This document shows positions 50,691-63,900 of a DNA stretch of 64,000 bases, in pieces. The stretch comes from Hyaloperonospora brassicae (lineage: Eukaryota > Oomycota > Peronosporomycetes > Peronosporales > Peronosporaceae). Where the stretch lies: NCBI GenBank assembly GCA_947650285.1, contig CANTFL010000090.1, positions 372,001 to 436,000 of the forward strand, read 5' to 3'. Position 1 is the first letter of the stretch. Each line of letters starts with the position of its first letter. The notes under the pieces were generated by a model that was given only the letters and a program-made list of their open reading frames with translations, had not been told where the DNA came from and did not search any database. The translations under genes were made by a program, and so were the position numbers.

Positions 50691-52922
50691 GGTCGTGTAC
50701 TCGTGTACTTTTCAGCCTATCGGCCGACACGTGGCTTATAAGGCCGCGCGGGGACGAAGCAAAATTGAAAAGTGTGGTTACTTATGTTATGCGACCGGTC
50801 AATTAGTATATCTGCGTACCATAGCATCCCAAAAAAATTCGAGTCCTGTAGAAAAAGGAGGACCTGCTTCGAGCGATACTATCCTGTCACAACAAGTAAG
50901 CAGTCAAACCTGTTGGCATCGTTTACCTCCTGAGACCAGCAGCCGCACACAGTCTGTCATTCTGTAAATTGGCGTCTTCCACAACTTTTTACACCCGAGT
51001 GACGTCCGTGCTGCCACTCTCGTTTGTCTAACTAACTCGATATGCTCTTCTGCCCCACGTTGACGAGATCAAATGGCTTGTAGCTTTCCCATCGATTGGT
51101 ACGAAATTTGCTCAGTCTTGGTCTGCTACAGCCAAAAGATAGATCGATAGCATCTACACTATGCTCTGCGCGCGAGCTGTAAAATTGCTGTCTTGTGGTT
51201 CAAAAAGCCTCATTTTGGTATGGCTGATGTCCTGGAAGCAGCTTGAAGATGTGTGGTTCTCATCTACACTTTCTGCATTGGAGCTTGTCCACGACACCGT
51301 TGTGTTGTAGCGTATGGCGAATGCGAAGCGCTCTCGCGCTGTGTGCATCTATCCTTTTATCGCTTACTGTTGAAACGTGGTGCTCTATTGATACAAGCGT
51401 TGTGACCTCAGCATGTCAAAAAACGTGATCGCATTGCATCGCCGACGTACATGTGCCTTGTAAATAGTTCACAGTCGTCGCATTGCAGCCACTTGCTTAG
51501 CTCTTGCGCTTGTAAAACACCTTCACGATCTAATCTTTCGCCTTCGAACGAGTGCTATGTCGAATATTGCGCCTGCAATACTTCGTCCTACTTTTGGTAC
51601 CTGCTTCGAACACTCGGAACCGGCGTGCGCACAAGAGAAATCTTGCAGATACATATTTCCTGTCCTTTGATGGACACATCGCAATGGCAATGTGGACCTG
51701 GTCAATGTGAAGATACTCAGGTGTTGTCCTTTTGTAGTGGCAAACAGCAGTTACGACTAAACGCGCCCTTGTCCTATGCTGAACATCTCGCTGGGGTATC
51801 TTCTGATGTGGTAGATCTACATTGGTCAAGCGCTTGCGTGGCCTGTCGAAGACATTGGGACGTGCTGAGTTTGCAATCAAGAGCATGCTTGTTTACAATT
51901 CCAGAAACTCGCGATCGCTGATGTAACATCTCAGCAGGTACGTCTCGTAGGCTTGTGACCGGATGTCCGTTTCCGTAATTGCTTTTACATTCTACGCTTA
52001 CGATGCTCATCGTATTCTATGCTAGCGGAAGGAGTCTACAAGGAGAGAGACGTGTAGTTCCGTGAGGCATAGATCTGGTTCATCGCAAAAACAACAGACC
52101 ATGCGTGTCTATTGTAATGGACTTCCCACGGTTTGTTTGGCGTCATCGAGCTGTGTATCGTGTTGCCGCTCGTCAGTACAGTTGCTGGTTACGGTAAGGC
52201 GAGTGCAGAGTTTAGTTTGTTCTGCACCGACAGATAGCGTATCGTACTCTCGTAATCGTACTAGCAATTGTGGTTATGCACTGATCACATACGCAATCTG
52301 CGACACGTCGGCTTCGAATGTAGCACCGCTTGTCGAGGACACCGACACGGAACAGGGTTTTGAAATGATGGCTCGTTGGACAATGTACGACAAACCATAT
52401 TGCTGAGAATGGTGCACGAAAGTCTGATTATAACAAGCTGTGGATCCGTGCTTTACGCGTTGCAAATTATGAATGCTGATACGTTGTAGGTGGTCCCTTA
52501 CGCGTGTGACCTTCCGACGTTTACCACGACATCAAGCGCTTCTTACGTGCATATCACATAGAATGCTGGCGCCCTGAGACGGTAAGATGTGTTGTGTAGT
52601 CCGACTCAACCAGTGCCCATATGCTGCTGATCAGCAATAAAACGAGCCGGCAGAGTCACATACCCGATCGAGTCCGTTGTGCGTCAACATCTGGATGCCG
52701 ACGTCTTCTTACACCTGATCAGGCGCTACGACCGACTGTTCGGAAACTTTCCACATGTGCCGACGAGGATATGGAGTGAGTAAAGGTAGGTGAAGTATAT
52801 TTGGATACGCGTAAGACCCGCTATATCCTGTCACCCGAAAACAAGGTTACTGGGGTGACTGATACTTTACATAGTAGGTAGAACTAGGTCTCGGACCGCA
52901 GAGCGCATGCGCGCAGCCTCCT
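50691..52922. other. Unassigned DNA between LINE-1 and copy C
   Basis: No mobile-element motif seen. Open plus-strand stretches at 51451-51921 (many Cys, for example CACNTSSYFWYLLRTLGTGV) and 52062-52406 (Ser- and Cys-rich) could be exons or chance; the minus strand is open at 51886-51530. No function proposed. Confidence 0.25.
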
Positions 52923-53313
52923 TGTAACGGGGCACACCCTTGCGTGAACTTAACGCAAGGGTATCGGTGCCCCGACAGACGTACACGTGGCAAGCGAGGA
53001 AGCGTAGGTAAGGTAAAAGCAGAACTGTTCTATTAATATAAGACAGTCTTTTAACTACTGTCTCTCTGTTTGACTTAACTTAATTATGTTCATATAACTG
53101 AGTGTATGGCGACGTCTCGTCACCACCCATTGCGCGCGTCTTGCGGCGATTGGTGGGTTAATATCATCAAGATATCAACCAATGAGCAGAATCTTCGGTC
53201 GAACCTTCAATATCACCACTTTGGTGATATTGTTAATAGAATATTCAACTTCATATTCTTTATTGTAACTTTCATTAACGTGACAATTCCATGTAACGGG
53301 CTGCCCCGTTACA
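52923..53313 (-). repeat. Copy C 3' LTR
   Basis: 391 bp, almost identical to the copy B 3' LTR. Confidence 0.9.
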
Positions 53314-53327
53314 TCACCCCCCTTAAC
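53314..53327 (-). other. Copy C polypurine tract
   Basis: GTTAAGGGGGGTGA on the minus strand, directly before the 3' LTR. Confidence 0.75.
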
Positions 53328-53444
53328 TGATAGTCACCGTGTGACTATCGAAAAATATGGCGGCCACCCGTTGGCCACCATTGGGACATGGAGCACTTGT
53401 TGGGTCCGTTCCATTCACTTTCCGCTTGACCTCACATAGTTAAC

Positions 53445-54228
53445 ATGTCTATGCGAGGTGACTCAAGACCTACACAGCCCGGTGCTGTGCCAGCCTCTGC
53501 GGCAGACGATTCGTCGTCTGCTGCTCCTTTTCCGCCTGCAGCAACAGGTGCTGCAGGTGCACGCGGTACCTCACCGCGTGCGCATGATGACCCCGACATT
53601 GAGGTCATCTACTCTGGCGAGTCAGACGTGTCTGACTCGGGCAATGCTCCAGAGGCGTCTCGACCACCGGCGAAGCCTCAGTATTCTCCAAGGTCACTGC
53701 CGAACGAACGGACTCGTGAGATGCATCACAGTCTGTTCGGCAGTGATGATGAAGGTCATCAGAGTGGTGAGGAGTATTACTCCTTACCACCGCCGACTCG
53801 TGCCTCTTCGCACGAGCGTGATGACGATGGTGCAACCCATTGTCATACTGATAACCGTGGTACCGACAAGGGTACCACTGTAAAGCGTGATGAGTCGAAG
53901 CCGTGGCGTTTTTTCCGAACGGCTCATCAATGGCTTGTCTCACGAGACAAGCCAACACCATCGAATACCCGTATTCGACGCGACTGAGCTTCACGGCTTG
54001 AGTTCCAGCGCGAAGAACTTTCGAGCTGAAGAAGATTTCTATCTCGATGTCTTTCTTCGACATCGATGGTACAACATCAACCAAAAGCGTGACAAAGCAT
54101 CGCTTTTGGCTGCGTGGAACGCGTTCGTCCAAAACGTAAAGATTTTTGGACGAGAAGGGTGGCTCAAGATCCTTGAGGCGACACGCCTCAGGTTCGAAAA
54201 GCGAACGCCAACCGGTGCAAGGTACTGA
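53445..54228 (+). pseudogene. Gypsy-2 antisense gene, first part (copy C), frameshifted
   Basis: Same start (ATG 53445) as in copy B, but one extra T in a T-run near 53910 shifts the frame at WRFF. The remaining helical domain is open in the next frame to 54228. Confidence 0.6.
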
Positions 54229-54427
54229 TTGCATCTTTTATAAAGTGAGGCCAACATTCCATGCCTCACTTGGGTAGAACCTTGTGCGAGTTGTACTGAC
54301 AACCCGCAAAGTGCGCAGAGCGACGTGTGTTCCCTGTATTCGTCCTGAGGAAAGGCACACATCTTGGCTGAGATGCGTGACGCGATTGCAAACTTGCAAT
54401 CCGTCTACAAGCGCCAAAAGCGCGTGT

Positions 54428-55055
54428 TTACCGATGGGTTACAGGACTCATCGGATGAGTCTCGTCATACTGGCGGATGAGACCTTCAACATCCATCAAC
54501 AGCTGAAAGCGGGGCTCCCAGCTGTTCCAAGAGGGTGGTTCCCTTCGCCACTGGACGAGGTAGCTCGTCCTTGATCCTGAATCGTCACGGTGATTCAAGA
54601 TACGATCCACTAGAAAGCGTTGATCACCGTGAGCATCCACCAGAGGATGTGGTGGAGGAGGAAAGACCTCCTCCAGATGATTCGGTTCACCATCTCGACC
54701 CTTACGAGATGGATCGCGCAATCGATGAATTGCGCGATGACTTGAAGCACGAGCGCGACCGGCGCTACGCTTTGACTGATACCGTGCGGAAGAACCGCAA
54801 GGATCACGAGGCTGATCGGGCGAGGGATCGCGCAGATTATGCCACAGCGCAGCTTCAGGTCGAGCGGGATGTCCGCTCCCTATTCGGCGAGCTGGCGACA
54901 GCTCGCGAGGAGATATCTCGGTTGAGTTCCGAGGTATCTTATCTACGCGACCAGATGGATCGTCTGGAGCGCGAACGCAAGAACTTGATGGATGTTCTTG
55001 AACGTGGGGGCTATCTATATCGGAAGAAGAAGGCTCGTACTGAAAGTACGTCTGA
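54428..55055 (-). pseudogene. Copy C chromodomain tail
   Basis: Chromodomain with WRREP, as in copy B. Confidence 0.78.
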
Positions 55056-55167
55056 GCCTCCCCACGTAAAACGTAGGATGCGTGCGCATCTTACGTGGCA
55101 ATTCGAGTGTGTATGCATTGCCCTTGCGATGCAACACTCGAAATGGCCCAATGTACTTCGGCAGTAG
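54535..55167 (+). CDS. Gypsy-2 antisense coiled-coil part (copy C)
   Basis: 210 codons, GTG at the start as in copy B; opposite the sense chromodomain. Nearly identical to copy B (YRKKK against HRKKK). Confidence 0.48.
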   Translation: MVPFATGRGSSSLILNRHGDSRYDPLESVDHREHPPEDVVEEERPPPDDSVHHLDPYEMDRAIDELRDDLKHERDRRYALTDTVRKNRKDHEADRARDRADYATAQLQVERDVRSLFGELATAREEISRLSSEVSYLRDQMDRLERERKNLMDVLERGGYLYRKKKARTESTSEPPHVKRRMRAHLTWQFECVCIALAMQHSKWPNVLRQ

Positions 55168-55659
55168 TTTACTACTGCAGACACTAGTGACTGCATGTCC
55201 AGGTAAGTTTACCGTAGACAGTAGTACTAGGTCGTTAACTTTAAATGAAAGAACATTTGCTCTTCCATTCTTGTCTGTGTTCCGTTTCTGACGGTCCACC
55301 GCATTTGCGATGGAGTCCTGAACGAAACGGACTACCGCCTCTCGAGTCAGCAGGAAGTTATCTGCTGACTCTTTGTTTTGTCTTTCAGTGCGCTTCGTGC
55401 GCACTGCTAAGAGATTTCTCTCTTCTTCAGCGAGGTTGTCTTCTTCCTCGCTGGCATAATCGTTGACGATGCTGAATATACCAGCATCGTCATCATCATC
55501 CGAGTCAATAATAGCGTCATTGTTATTATTGAGGTGATCTTCTTCATCGATGTCGACCTGATCGACATCGGCACCATACGTGACGACGTTAGCGTCGACA
55601 CGTGATGAGCAAGAGCCAAAACGGTTTTTGCTCGAGCGAGTCCCTCCCCCCTTATCCAA
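55015..55659 (-). pseudogene. Copy C integrase C-terminal part with acidic insert
   Basis: Acidic insert open as in copy B; GPF domain with the normal Gly (KYIGPFRVLHRKG). Confidence 0.75.
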
Positions 55660-55669
55660 GAGTCACACT

Positions 55670-57388
55670 CTAAAGGGAGGGCACACGTGGATGGCGTAGG
55701 CCATTCACGTAAAACGGCGTGTGCTGTGTTGAAGCATGCACCGAATTATTGATGGCGAATTCCACCATGGGTAGGAATTCGCTCCAACTCGGAAACGAGT
55801 GGACATATCCTCGAAGGATCTCTTCGAGGACACGGTTCGCACGTTCCGTCTGACCATCTGTTTTGGGATGGTCGGAAGTGGACATCTTCAATCGTGTTTC
55901 GAGAGTACGGAACACGGTTTGCCAAAATGACGCCGTGAACCGAGGGTCACGGTCGGATACGAGTTCACGGGGTAACCCGTGGAGTCTAAAGACCGTGTCT
56001 AGAAAGACACGAGCACAACCTTGAGCCTTGATCGACTCAGGTACAGCAGCAAGATGGACCATCTTGCTGAATCGGTCAACAAACACAATAATACCATTAT
56101 TCTTGTGAGCGTCTTCGGGAAAACCGAAGACGAAGCCCATTGAAACGGACTGCCAGCACTCTGTCGGAACAGGCAGAGGCTGCAATGGCGCACGGGATGA
56201 AGGACTAGGCTTCACCCGTTGACAAACCTCGCAAGCACGTATGTACTTGCGTACAAACTGATACTGGCGTGGGCAGTAAAAGTCACGACTTACCGTGAGG
56301 TAAGTCTTTTCTCTACCACGATGGCCGCTTGTTGGGGCATCGTGACACTCATACATGATGCGCAAACGCAAATCATGATGAGCGGGTACGACGACACGAG
56401 GCGTGTCGTCGGCAACAGCTGTATAGTACAGCAATCCGTTGCGTGTACTATACCGATCCGAGGAGGATTGGTACAAAGCCGGTAAATCCCTCATGGATTT
56501 ACTGGATGAATTCACCAGATGATCCATCAATCGCAGAAGATCCTTATCTTCCGCGTATGCCTTTCGTACGTCGTCTAGTAAACTTGAAGACGGGACACTG
56601 ACTGACAGTGTCGCAACAGTGGGCTTATCCTCACTGTTGATTTGTGCGTCCGGCTCGATATCGGGCCGGCGCGAAAGCGCATCAGCAACGACATTGAGTC
56701 ATCGTGGTTTATACTCCACGGAGAAGTTATACTCCGCGAAGAAGGACAGCCACCTCGCCATCCTATGCGAGAGGTGTGGGCTGTTTACGGCCGTGCGTAG
56801 TAACACATGGTCCGTATAGACAACTAACGGTCTATCTCCCAAGAGATAGACGCGAAACTTAGCCAGTGCGTACTTCATGGCAAGGAGTTCCTTGTCATGC
56901 ACTAGGTAATTACGCTCAGCTGCTTGCAGCTGACGCGGCTGATAACAGATGACGCGCTCCGCGCCATCTGCATCGAACTGCATTAACGCACAGCCGATTG
57001 CGAAATCGCTGGCGTCACAGACCACATGAAATGATCTGTCCTGATCTGCGATCGCCAAGATCGGCGATTGCATCAATCTTTGCTTGTTACCCTCAAAGGA
57101 ACGATGGCACTCAGCGTTCCATGACCACTTGACATTTCTCTTGAGCAAGCAAAAAAGATGAACCGTCATCTCGGCGTAGTTGCGCGAGTTCTTGTGCAAG
57201 TACGCCGCTAAGCCAAGGAACTTACGAAGTCCCTTGACATCGACTGGCACTGGCCAGTCAGTGATTGCCTTGATCTTTTCGGGATCAGGAGGTACGCTGT
57301 GTTTACCCACGATGCACCCAAGAAGTGTTATTTCGATTGCCACAAATATACACTTCTTGAGATTGGCGTACAACTTATGATTGCGCAT
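55670..57388 (-). pseudogene. Copy C RT palm end, RNase H and integrase
   Basis: One frame with a TGA at 56699-56701 inside the last RNase H motif (SVEYKPR-stop). 57388-56699 holds the RT connection and RNase H, 56696-55670 the integrase with zinc finger intact. SMGFVFGFP shows the lost catalytic Asp. YTDHVLLRT replaces YTDHASLRT. Confidence 0.82.
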
Positions 57389-57436
57389 AAGTTGGAGAAC
57401 CCGACGAAAGTGTGTTTTGTGAACTTCAACGTCCGT

Positions 57437-58128
57437 CTATCCGTCCATAGCCCGGCTATGGACGAACACATCGTCGAAGTAAATCGGTGCGAAGTCTCGC
57501 ACCGGTCTCAACAGATTTGTGACACATCTGTTGAATGTTGCAGGCGCATTGCTTAGCCTCTGTGGCATAACTAGCCACTCCCACAGCATCCCGCTGGGGG
57601 TACTTACTGGCGTGAACGGGATGTCCCGTTCACGCATGAGGATCTGATAGAATCCATCCATCAGATCCATGGACGAAAAGATGGTACTCTTTGACATACC
57701 ATCTATGATTACGTCCTTCCTCGGTATCGGCGTCTGAGCCGGTACCGTTGCAGCATTCAACTTGTTGAATGCGTGTACTATCCGCCACCCTTCTGTGGCC
57801 TTTCGCCCACAGAAGGTCGGAGAGCTGTGAGGGGATATTGATTCCCTCACATGGCCCACTGCTAGCGATCGGCGAAGAACTTGTCGATCGCTAGTACTTG
57901 TTCACGAGGAAGTGGCCACTGCTTCATGACGCAGTACTTCGAGCCCGGTTTGAGCTCGATCTCGTGTCGGGTGCCTTTGTTTTTAGGCAACTCGCAAGGT
58001 ACGTGTTCAGGAAACACATCCCTGAATTCGATCAAATCCTTATACAAAGAATTTGCCTGAAGTGACTCCCAGGATTGAGATGTGTATCGCTCAATCCGAG
58101 TCTTCTCATCGAGGACAAGTTCGTCCAT
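57437..58128 (-). pseudogene. Copy C RT N-terminal half and active site
   Basis: 58128-57862 has the RT lead-in. 57859-57437 runs uninterrupted through fingers, palm and PSGMLWEWLVMPQRLSN (C-run of five, 57596-57600) to the active site, which reads YFDD (APIYFDDVFVH) instead of YLDD, then TAG. Confidence 0.8.
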
Positions 58129-58950
58129 TGATGAGCTGCTGAGAACCCGTTTGTTCTAAGCAAATACTGTAGCCGACCGAATGTCGGTCACATACTCATC
58201 CTCTGTGACGAGTATGCAGATCTGCTTGACTTTGCCACTACGCAGATCACGCAAGAACCGTTTAAGTTCTAGCGTCGGCAATTGAGTTATCTCCGAAGTC
58301 AACTTCGGAGGCACAATCAGATCAAGCGTAAAGCGCCTACACTTGATCCGTCATTGACCAAGACGTTCAACGTCTCGGTTTCTTCCTGGGAACTTGCTTC
58401 CACAGGTTGCTGAGGGCCTGGTCCCTCAGCAAGTGACTTTCGAGGAATTCTTTCCTCAAGTACGTGGGGACTTATTCCCTCGACGTCTTCCGACTGTGGC
58501 TGTGCAACCACAGTCAGGCACCGATCCTCTACGGTCGACTCTCCAGTCGACCTAGGATTTCCATGTTGCCTCTTGGGGGCAACAGGTTTTTTCTTCTAAT
58601 ATGCTGCCCGCTAGGCATGCATCCATGTCCCGGTCAACCCGGCTTCTTCGAGTGGTGGACCTTCGGCGCCGCCTGTACTTCTGTACAGCCGCCGGGAGCT
58701 TGCTCCACAGTGTAGTGATCAACTACACTGTGATCTTGTGCAGTCGTGCAAACGACCGTACCGCAAGTGAGGCCATCGCACTCACTCGCAGAACATCCAC
58801 ACGCTTGTGGACGCTCCAAGATGTTCATCAGATGGCCATCTGATGAACAAGCGGCAGGCATCTTCACGTATCGATGCTGCCAGCTCACCCTTGGCTCGTA
58901 CTTTCTGAGCCAAGGTAATCCCAGGATGACATTAAATTTGTCATCCAGAT
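58129..58950 (-). pseudogene. Copy C protease-RT linker
   Basis: Same as in copies A and B, in at least two frames (58888-58634, 58511-58317). Confidence 0.5.
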
Positions 58951-59265
58951 CTAGTACGATGAAGTCATCATCGTACTGTTCACCTCTAACGTGTAGTGGA
59001 TTCCTGCTACACGTTTCTCAACGGTAATCGATGCGCCTGTTGCAAGGCGCACCGTCATCCTCGTGAGGGGAATGTCGCGCTCAACGAACTTGAGCCTACG
59101 ACCCTCTAGTGACTGGCGACGAACAAAGTTGCTCGACGCCCCACAGTCTACTAGGGCACGAAGCGACAAGTCATTTGTCGCTTCCAACTTCAAGGTGATG
59201 AGCGAAACGTCATCACCAGGTGCAGAGACACACAATGATTGTGTATCTGGAGCAACTTTCGTCAA
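58951..59265 (-). pseudogene. Copy C aspartic protease with intact Asp-Cys-Gly triad
   Basis: 105 codons: ALVDCGASSNFVRRQSLEG (Asp codon 59146-59148), then VRLATGASITVEKRVAGIHY. It stops short at SSY through a frameshift shared by all three copies, so the closing motif ILGLPWL lies in the next frame. The triad is DCG, not the commoner DSG or DTG. Confidence 0.82.
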
Positions 59266-59315
59266 GAGATTTGCAAATTCTCTTGAGGTTGCTGGATCAG
59301 TAGGGCGCTCCGCCC

Positions 59316-60475
59316 CTACTGACCCCGACCATTTTTTGATGGTCCGTCTCGCTGTTGCGGCTTCGCAACAGCGCTGGACCCACGCCCATTGCCCTTTCTA
59401 GAAAATGGTCGTCCATTTCGCTCAGTACTGTTTGCTACTGGGCGTGGAGCACTACACTCGTATGCGTAGTGCCCTAACTTCTGACAGCGATTGCACTTCT
59501 GCAATCGCTTGTTGCTCGAAGAGCGAGGTCTCTCGCTCTCAACATAGCAGAGGTCCATTGGTTCTGGACCTCCGATTTCTTGTCGTCTTGGTGGACGATA
59601 AGAGTTTGAGCTAGCATGAGCCTGTCTCATGCTAAAGTCTTCCTGTTCCGCAGCGATATCGCCTCTTCCAGCGTATTCAGCTAAGCGGAACAGGTGGCTC
59701 CTGACGGACCCTTCTGCGAGCCCGTGCATGAACACCGTAATCAACGTGTGTTCATGTACTGGATTAGCAGTTATACTACTCGCGAGGAGTCGTATATGTT
59801 GAGCGTAAGCGTGCACATCACGCTTACCCTGCTTGAGTTTCAGGAGCTCTGAACGAGCTCTGAACGAGCCCTGAACTCATCCCGTGGCGGCTCAAACGTT
59901 TGTCTGAGCCGGGACTTGAAGTGATCTAGTGACCTAAACACATTTGGGTCGCTACTCTCGAGCCCCAGGGACCAAGTTTTGGCACGTCCTGACAAGTGGG
60001 TTTGAGCAAATGTGAGTTTCATTTGCTTATCTTCGACGCGACGAGCCATTAAGGCTCTGTCAAGTCGACAAACCACAGTAACGGAGTCTTCCAGGACTGC
60101 ACGGTACTTGGAGATGTCAACTTTCAAGACTTCGGGACGACACGAATGTGTCGTCCTGCCCACAGTAGCATGGAATTGCTGCTGTCTCAACAGCTCTGTC
60201 TGTTGAGCACCGAGTTCTCTCAACTGCTCGGCCTGTTGAGAGCCTTGCTGGTGAAGCAAGGCTACTTTCTCCTTTTCGGAGGCAAGTTCATTTTGAATGA
60301 ACTTGGCGATAGCGGCATTCTGTTGGTCTCTGTCTAGAGACTCCAACATGGCGCTGATGGCGAACTCGCCTACGGTAGAACTCATTCGTTCTACCGCACC
60401 CCATTCGATGTCACTCAAGTGGGTAAACCCTTCACGCGTGGCGTGTAAGGTCTCTTCATCATCCAACATGAACAT
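59316..60475 (-). pseudogene. Copy C gag, least damaged
   Basis: 60475-59840 is one frame (211 codons) joining N-terminal and capsid-like parts, because the 2-base insertion of A and B is absent. 59816-59316 holds the C-terminal part with a normal knuckle CNRCQKLGHYAYEC. The 11-base tandem duplication (59845-59866) still separates the two. Confidence 0.84.
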
Positions 60476-60501
60476 GTTGGATGCTGTGGTCCTTGGAAGG
60501 A

Positions 60502-60517
60502 CTACAAAGTGCTACCA
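60502..60517 (-). other. Copy C primer binding site
   Basis: TGGTAGCACTTTGTAG on the minus strand, two bases after the 5' LTR. Confidence 0.75.
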
Positions 60518-60519
60518 GG

Positions 60520-60910
60520 TGTAACGGGGCACACCCTTGCGTGAACTTAACGCAAGGGTATTGGTGCCCCGACAGACGTACACGTGGCAAGCGAGGAAGC
60601 GTAGGTAAGGTAAAAGCAGAACTGTTCTATTAATATAAGACAGTCTTTTAACTACTGTCTCTCTGTTTGAATTAACTTAATTATGTTCATATAACTGAGT
60701 GTATGGTGACGTCTCGTCACCACCCATTGCGCGCGTCTTGCGGCGATTGGTGGGTTAATATCATCAAGATATCAACCAATGAGCTGAATCTTCGGTCGGA
60801 CCTTCAATATCACCACTTTGTTGATATTGTTTATAGAATATTCAACTTCATATTCTTTATTGTCACTTTCCTTAGAGAGACAATTCCATGTAACGGGCTG
60901 CCCCGTCACA
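60520..60910 (-). repeat. Copy C 5' LTR
   Basis: 391 bp, mostly of the 3' type (GTACACG, AAGACAGTC, GAGTGTATGG), but its outer end (TCCTTAGAGAGACAATTCC) matches the copy B 5' LTR. Terminal GTCACA instead of GTTACA. Confidence 0.88.
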
Positions 60911-63900
60911 CTTCTATCTCGCGATGATCGGGTTCCTCGATGTCAGTACGGGGCCCTGTATTACGTGTTGGTCGGCCTGAGAGGTCTACAACCAATGATT
61001 GACATCAGAATCAAGAAAGCTCGTAGCCTCCTGGAGTAGACAGGGGTTAGAAGTAGCGTACGCTTGAGCCGAATCTCCTGTGTCCTTAGCGATATTCGCC
61101 GGTCGATCCGACATGTTGTTGTAGGTGCGATAATGATGGCCCCAGCTGGAGACAGTGATGTTGTTAGCAAAGGCGCTTACCTCAGTGAATAGCCGCACCA
61201 AGTGCAGCTTGCGCGGAGGGTGCCGTTTTCGGAGTTGCGAAAGCACAATCTCGCTGTCCCCAATGACATTCAGGGGTAAGTAGTCGTTGGCCTTTGCTCT
61301 CCAAAGACCGTGTACGAGCCCCCAGTATTCAGCGATATTGTTAGTAATGTCGGCAAGACCACAGGCCACGCTCGATACCCACAATACGCATGCAGCGTGC
61401 GTCGGAACGTGGAGACGGATAATAACAGATCCAGCTCCGCCTGGAACTGGATTTCCGCGGTATCCTTTCTCTAAAACGAGGAGGTATAGCACTCCTGGGC
61501 ACCGTTTGATAGGCCGTACGAGCAACGAACGAGGTTCGTCGTAGCAGAGGAGGGCATCAGCCAAGGTCTACCGTACCTGCACAAACAGTTACCCGTCCTC
61601 CCCCATGATGGGCTGGTAGGTTGATCCGCGAAACATTCGAACCGACCGGCGATAGATATTTTTGGCACTAGCTGCGTGCACCTCCTATGATAGAGACGAG
61701 TCGTCCATGCGGTGAAGGCGCTCGACCGAGATGGCATGAAGCGTCGTTGATACGACAAAACGCCACAGCTATCGATCTGCCGGGAAGACCGCAGCCTGAG
61801 CTTTCATTAAATCTGCCCCTGTGTCAATGGGTATCTTGACGCCAGCCCAAGAGTTGGGCGGAATCCCCGGGAGTTCCAGCCCAAACACCCATACAAGCAA
61901 GTTAGCCTCCGGGAAAGCACCAAGCAATCTCTACCGATCAAGCAGAAACTCCTAGTGTCGACACGCGATAGGGCACGTATAAAAGACATATAATTGCTAG
62001 AATTGGACCAGTACCGCACACTCAGGGACGGGCCACGACAGATCTTGCTTCGCCCAATTCCAGAGCGGGAAACTGTTACTCTTCAGACGATATAGCGTCT
62101 GAGCGTTGGTCGGAAAGAACGCTCGTATACGTCAAATATCTCTCCACGTGATCAATGGTGAACCTTCCGATATCACGTGAAACTCCGCCTTAGAAACCCG
62201 TTCATCGAGAAGTCTAGTTCCGTCGTTATAGCGCCGCCGGGAAATTATCTGTTTTAGTTTTTTTTCATTGTGACCACCACCGTCGACGTCCAGCTTACAA
62301 GTGGACAACACGCGTGAGCACCGGATTTGCGCCAAAGTGGACAGAAGTCCCACTTGCTGAGGACGCGGCTATATCGCACGCCGCCATCTACGAGACTGGT
62401 TGCATCCCACATTCCATGCCTGTATCGGAATGCCGGAGAGATGTACCGTCATTGTTGAGAATCTATGCATGCAATTGGTGGACTTTCGTTGAATACGAAA
62501 TTAGGGACCCAGGTTTCAACGCCCGATATACCAGAGTCGGGAAATTGTAAAGAAGGGAGAGGCAGAAAGACCCGAAATGCCGTCGATTCGCCATAGATTG
62601 GGTCGACATTTCACGCGTGGGAGAGGACAAGCCAACGCCAGTCTGTAGGGTCGTCCAAGACATTGTATCGCCAAAATAAATTCAAAGCCTTGAAAAAGTC
62701 GGCTTTGTTCAATGTATAAGCCGTACCCCGTCGATATCGCAGCCACGTCATATCGTTGAGCGTGGCGTGGAAAAGCCATCGGTGATCTCATCGCCATGAC
62801 GCCGCTACTCCAGCACGTATCCCGGCGCGCAGTTGGTCATCAAGCACCCTCCGTACATCGATTTCGACACGAAGTCGTCATTATACGCAACTGCGGCTCT
62901 CAATGTAAACGAAAAGGAACGTCTACAGACCTCCCTGACCGCACCTTGGCGAGCATGTCGAGCCGCAGAAATACCAACAGTTGTGGACTTGGTTATCCAT
63001 TGCGTCGATCGATATAGAGGATGCTTGTCTTTTGTCCAATAAAGCGTGATGTAAGCCGGACTTGACCCGTTCGATCCCCATGAGTAATTAACAATTAGTA
63101 AGTCTCTCGAATAAATAGTAGCTGCCCATTGCCTAACTGATGTTGCCGCCATTGTCATCAATTACGTCCGAATACAAGGCACCGCTATTCCCTCATGCTT
63201 GGGTTGGTAAAGGAGCTACCTCTAGGAGTACCACGGCCGTGACCGCTTTCCATCACGGACACCCCATACAAAGTCGGCAATTAAGCTGTGCAACCGGGTA
63301 ACCAGTGCGAAGGGATGCCAACCGTACCGGGCTAAGAACGTCATTTTGGGAAACAGCGATAGTACTGGCAAGCGGAGCACGTTATTCTACGGTGTGTGTC
63401 TTCTGTCGTGATACGGCAAGTCGACTCCGGAGAGACCGGACGAACACATTCCAGTTATCGGCCACTGCATCCTGTTGTCCCTTTAGAACACCAAGATACC
63501 TGCAAAAGTCGTCCAGGGTCTGCATCGTGAGACCACAGGTTCTTACAGGTTGCACTGATCTCCGCTAACAGTAAACTCTGGCGCGTGTGGGCCAGTAGTG
63601 AGCAGGTCGCCTCGAGAATGACGCGGTATTCTATACGACACATGCATTACATCTGAGTAGCCGACCTTGCTGATTTTTAGTTCACGTGAGCCGCAATTGA
63701 ATCATCTTAGTAGATACCTTTGGCTCTGAGGCCCCGTGTCTAGATCATACTTGAGGTGATGTTGTTAACCCGCTCCACATCCTCTTAGGCGTAATGGTAG
63801 TGTTATTGAATCCCTACTCATCGGTCTTGAAAATATTTTCGTGGTCTGAGGCGCATTGGACGCCGCACTGGATGGCTGTTCAGATCACACTCCTGGGCGA

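Larger units (their letters stand above)
52923..60910 (-). mobile_element. Gypsy-2 copy C, minus strand
   Basis: 7988 bp. Flanks CTCCT (52918-52922) and CTTCT (60911-60915) match at 4 of 5, an aged target duplication. It is the only copy with an intact protease triad, but it has lost the integrase first Asp (Gly codon at 56135-56137) and carries TAG and TGA stops inside RT and RNase H. Confidence 0.92.
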
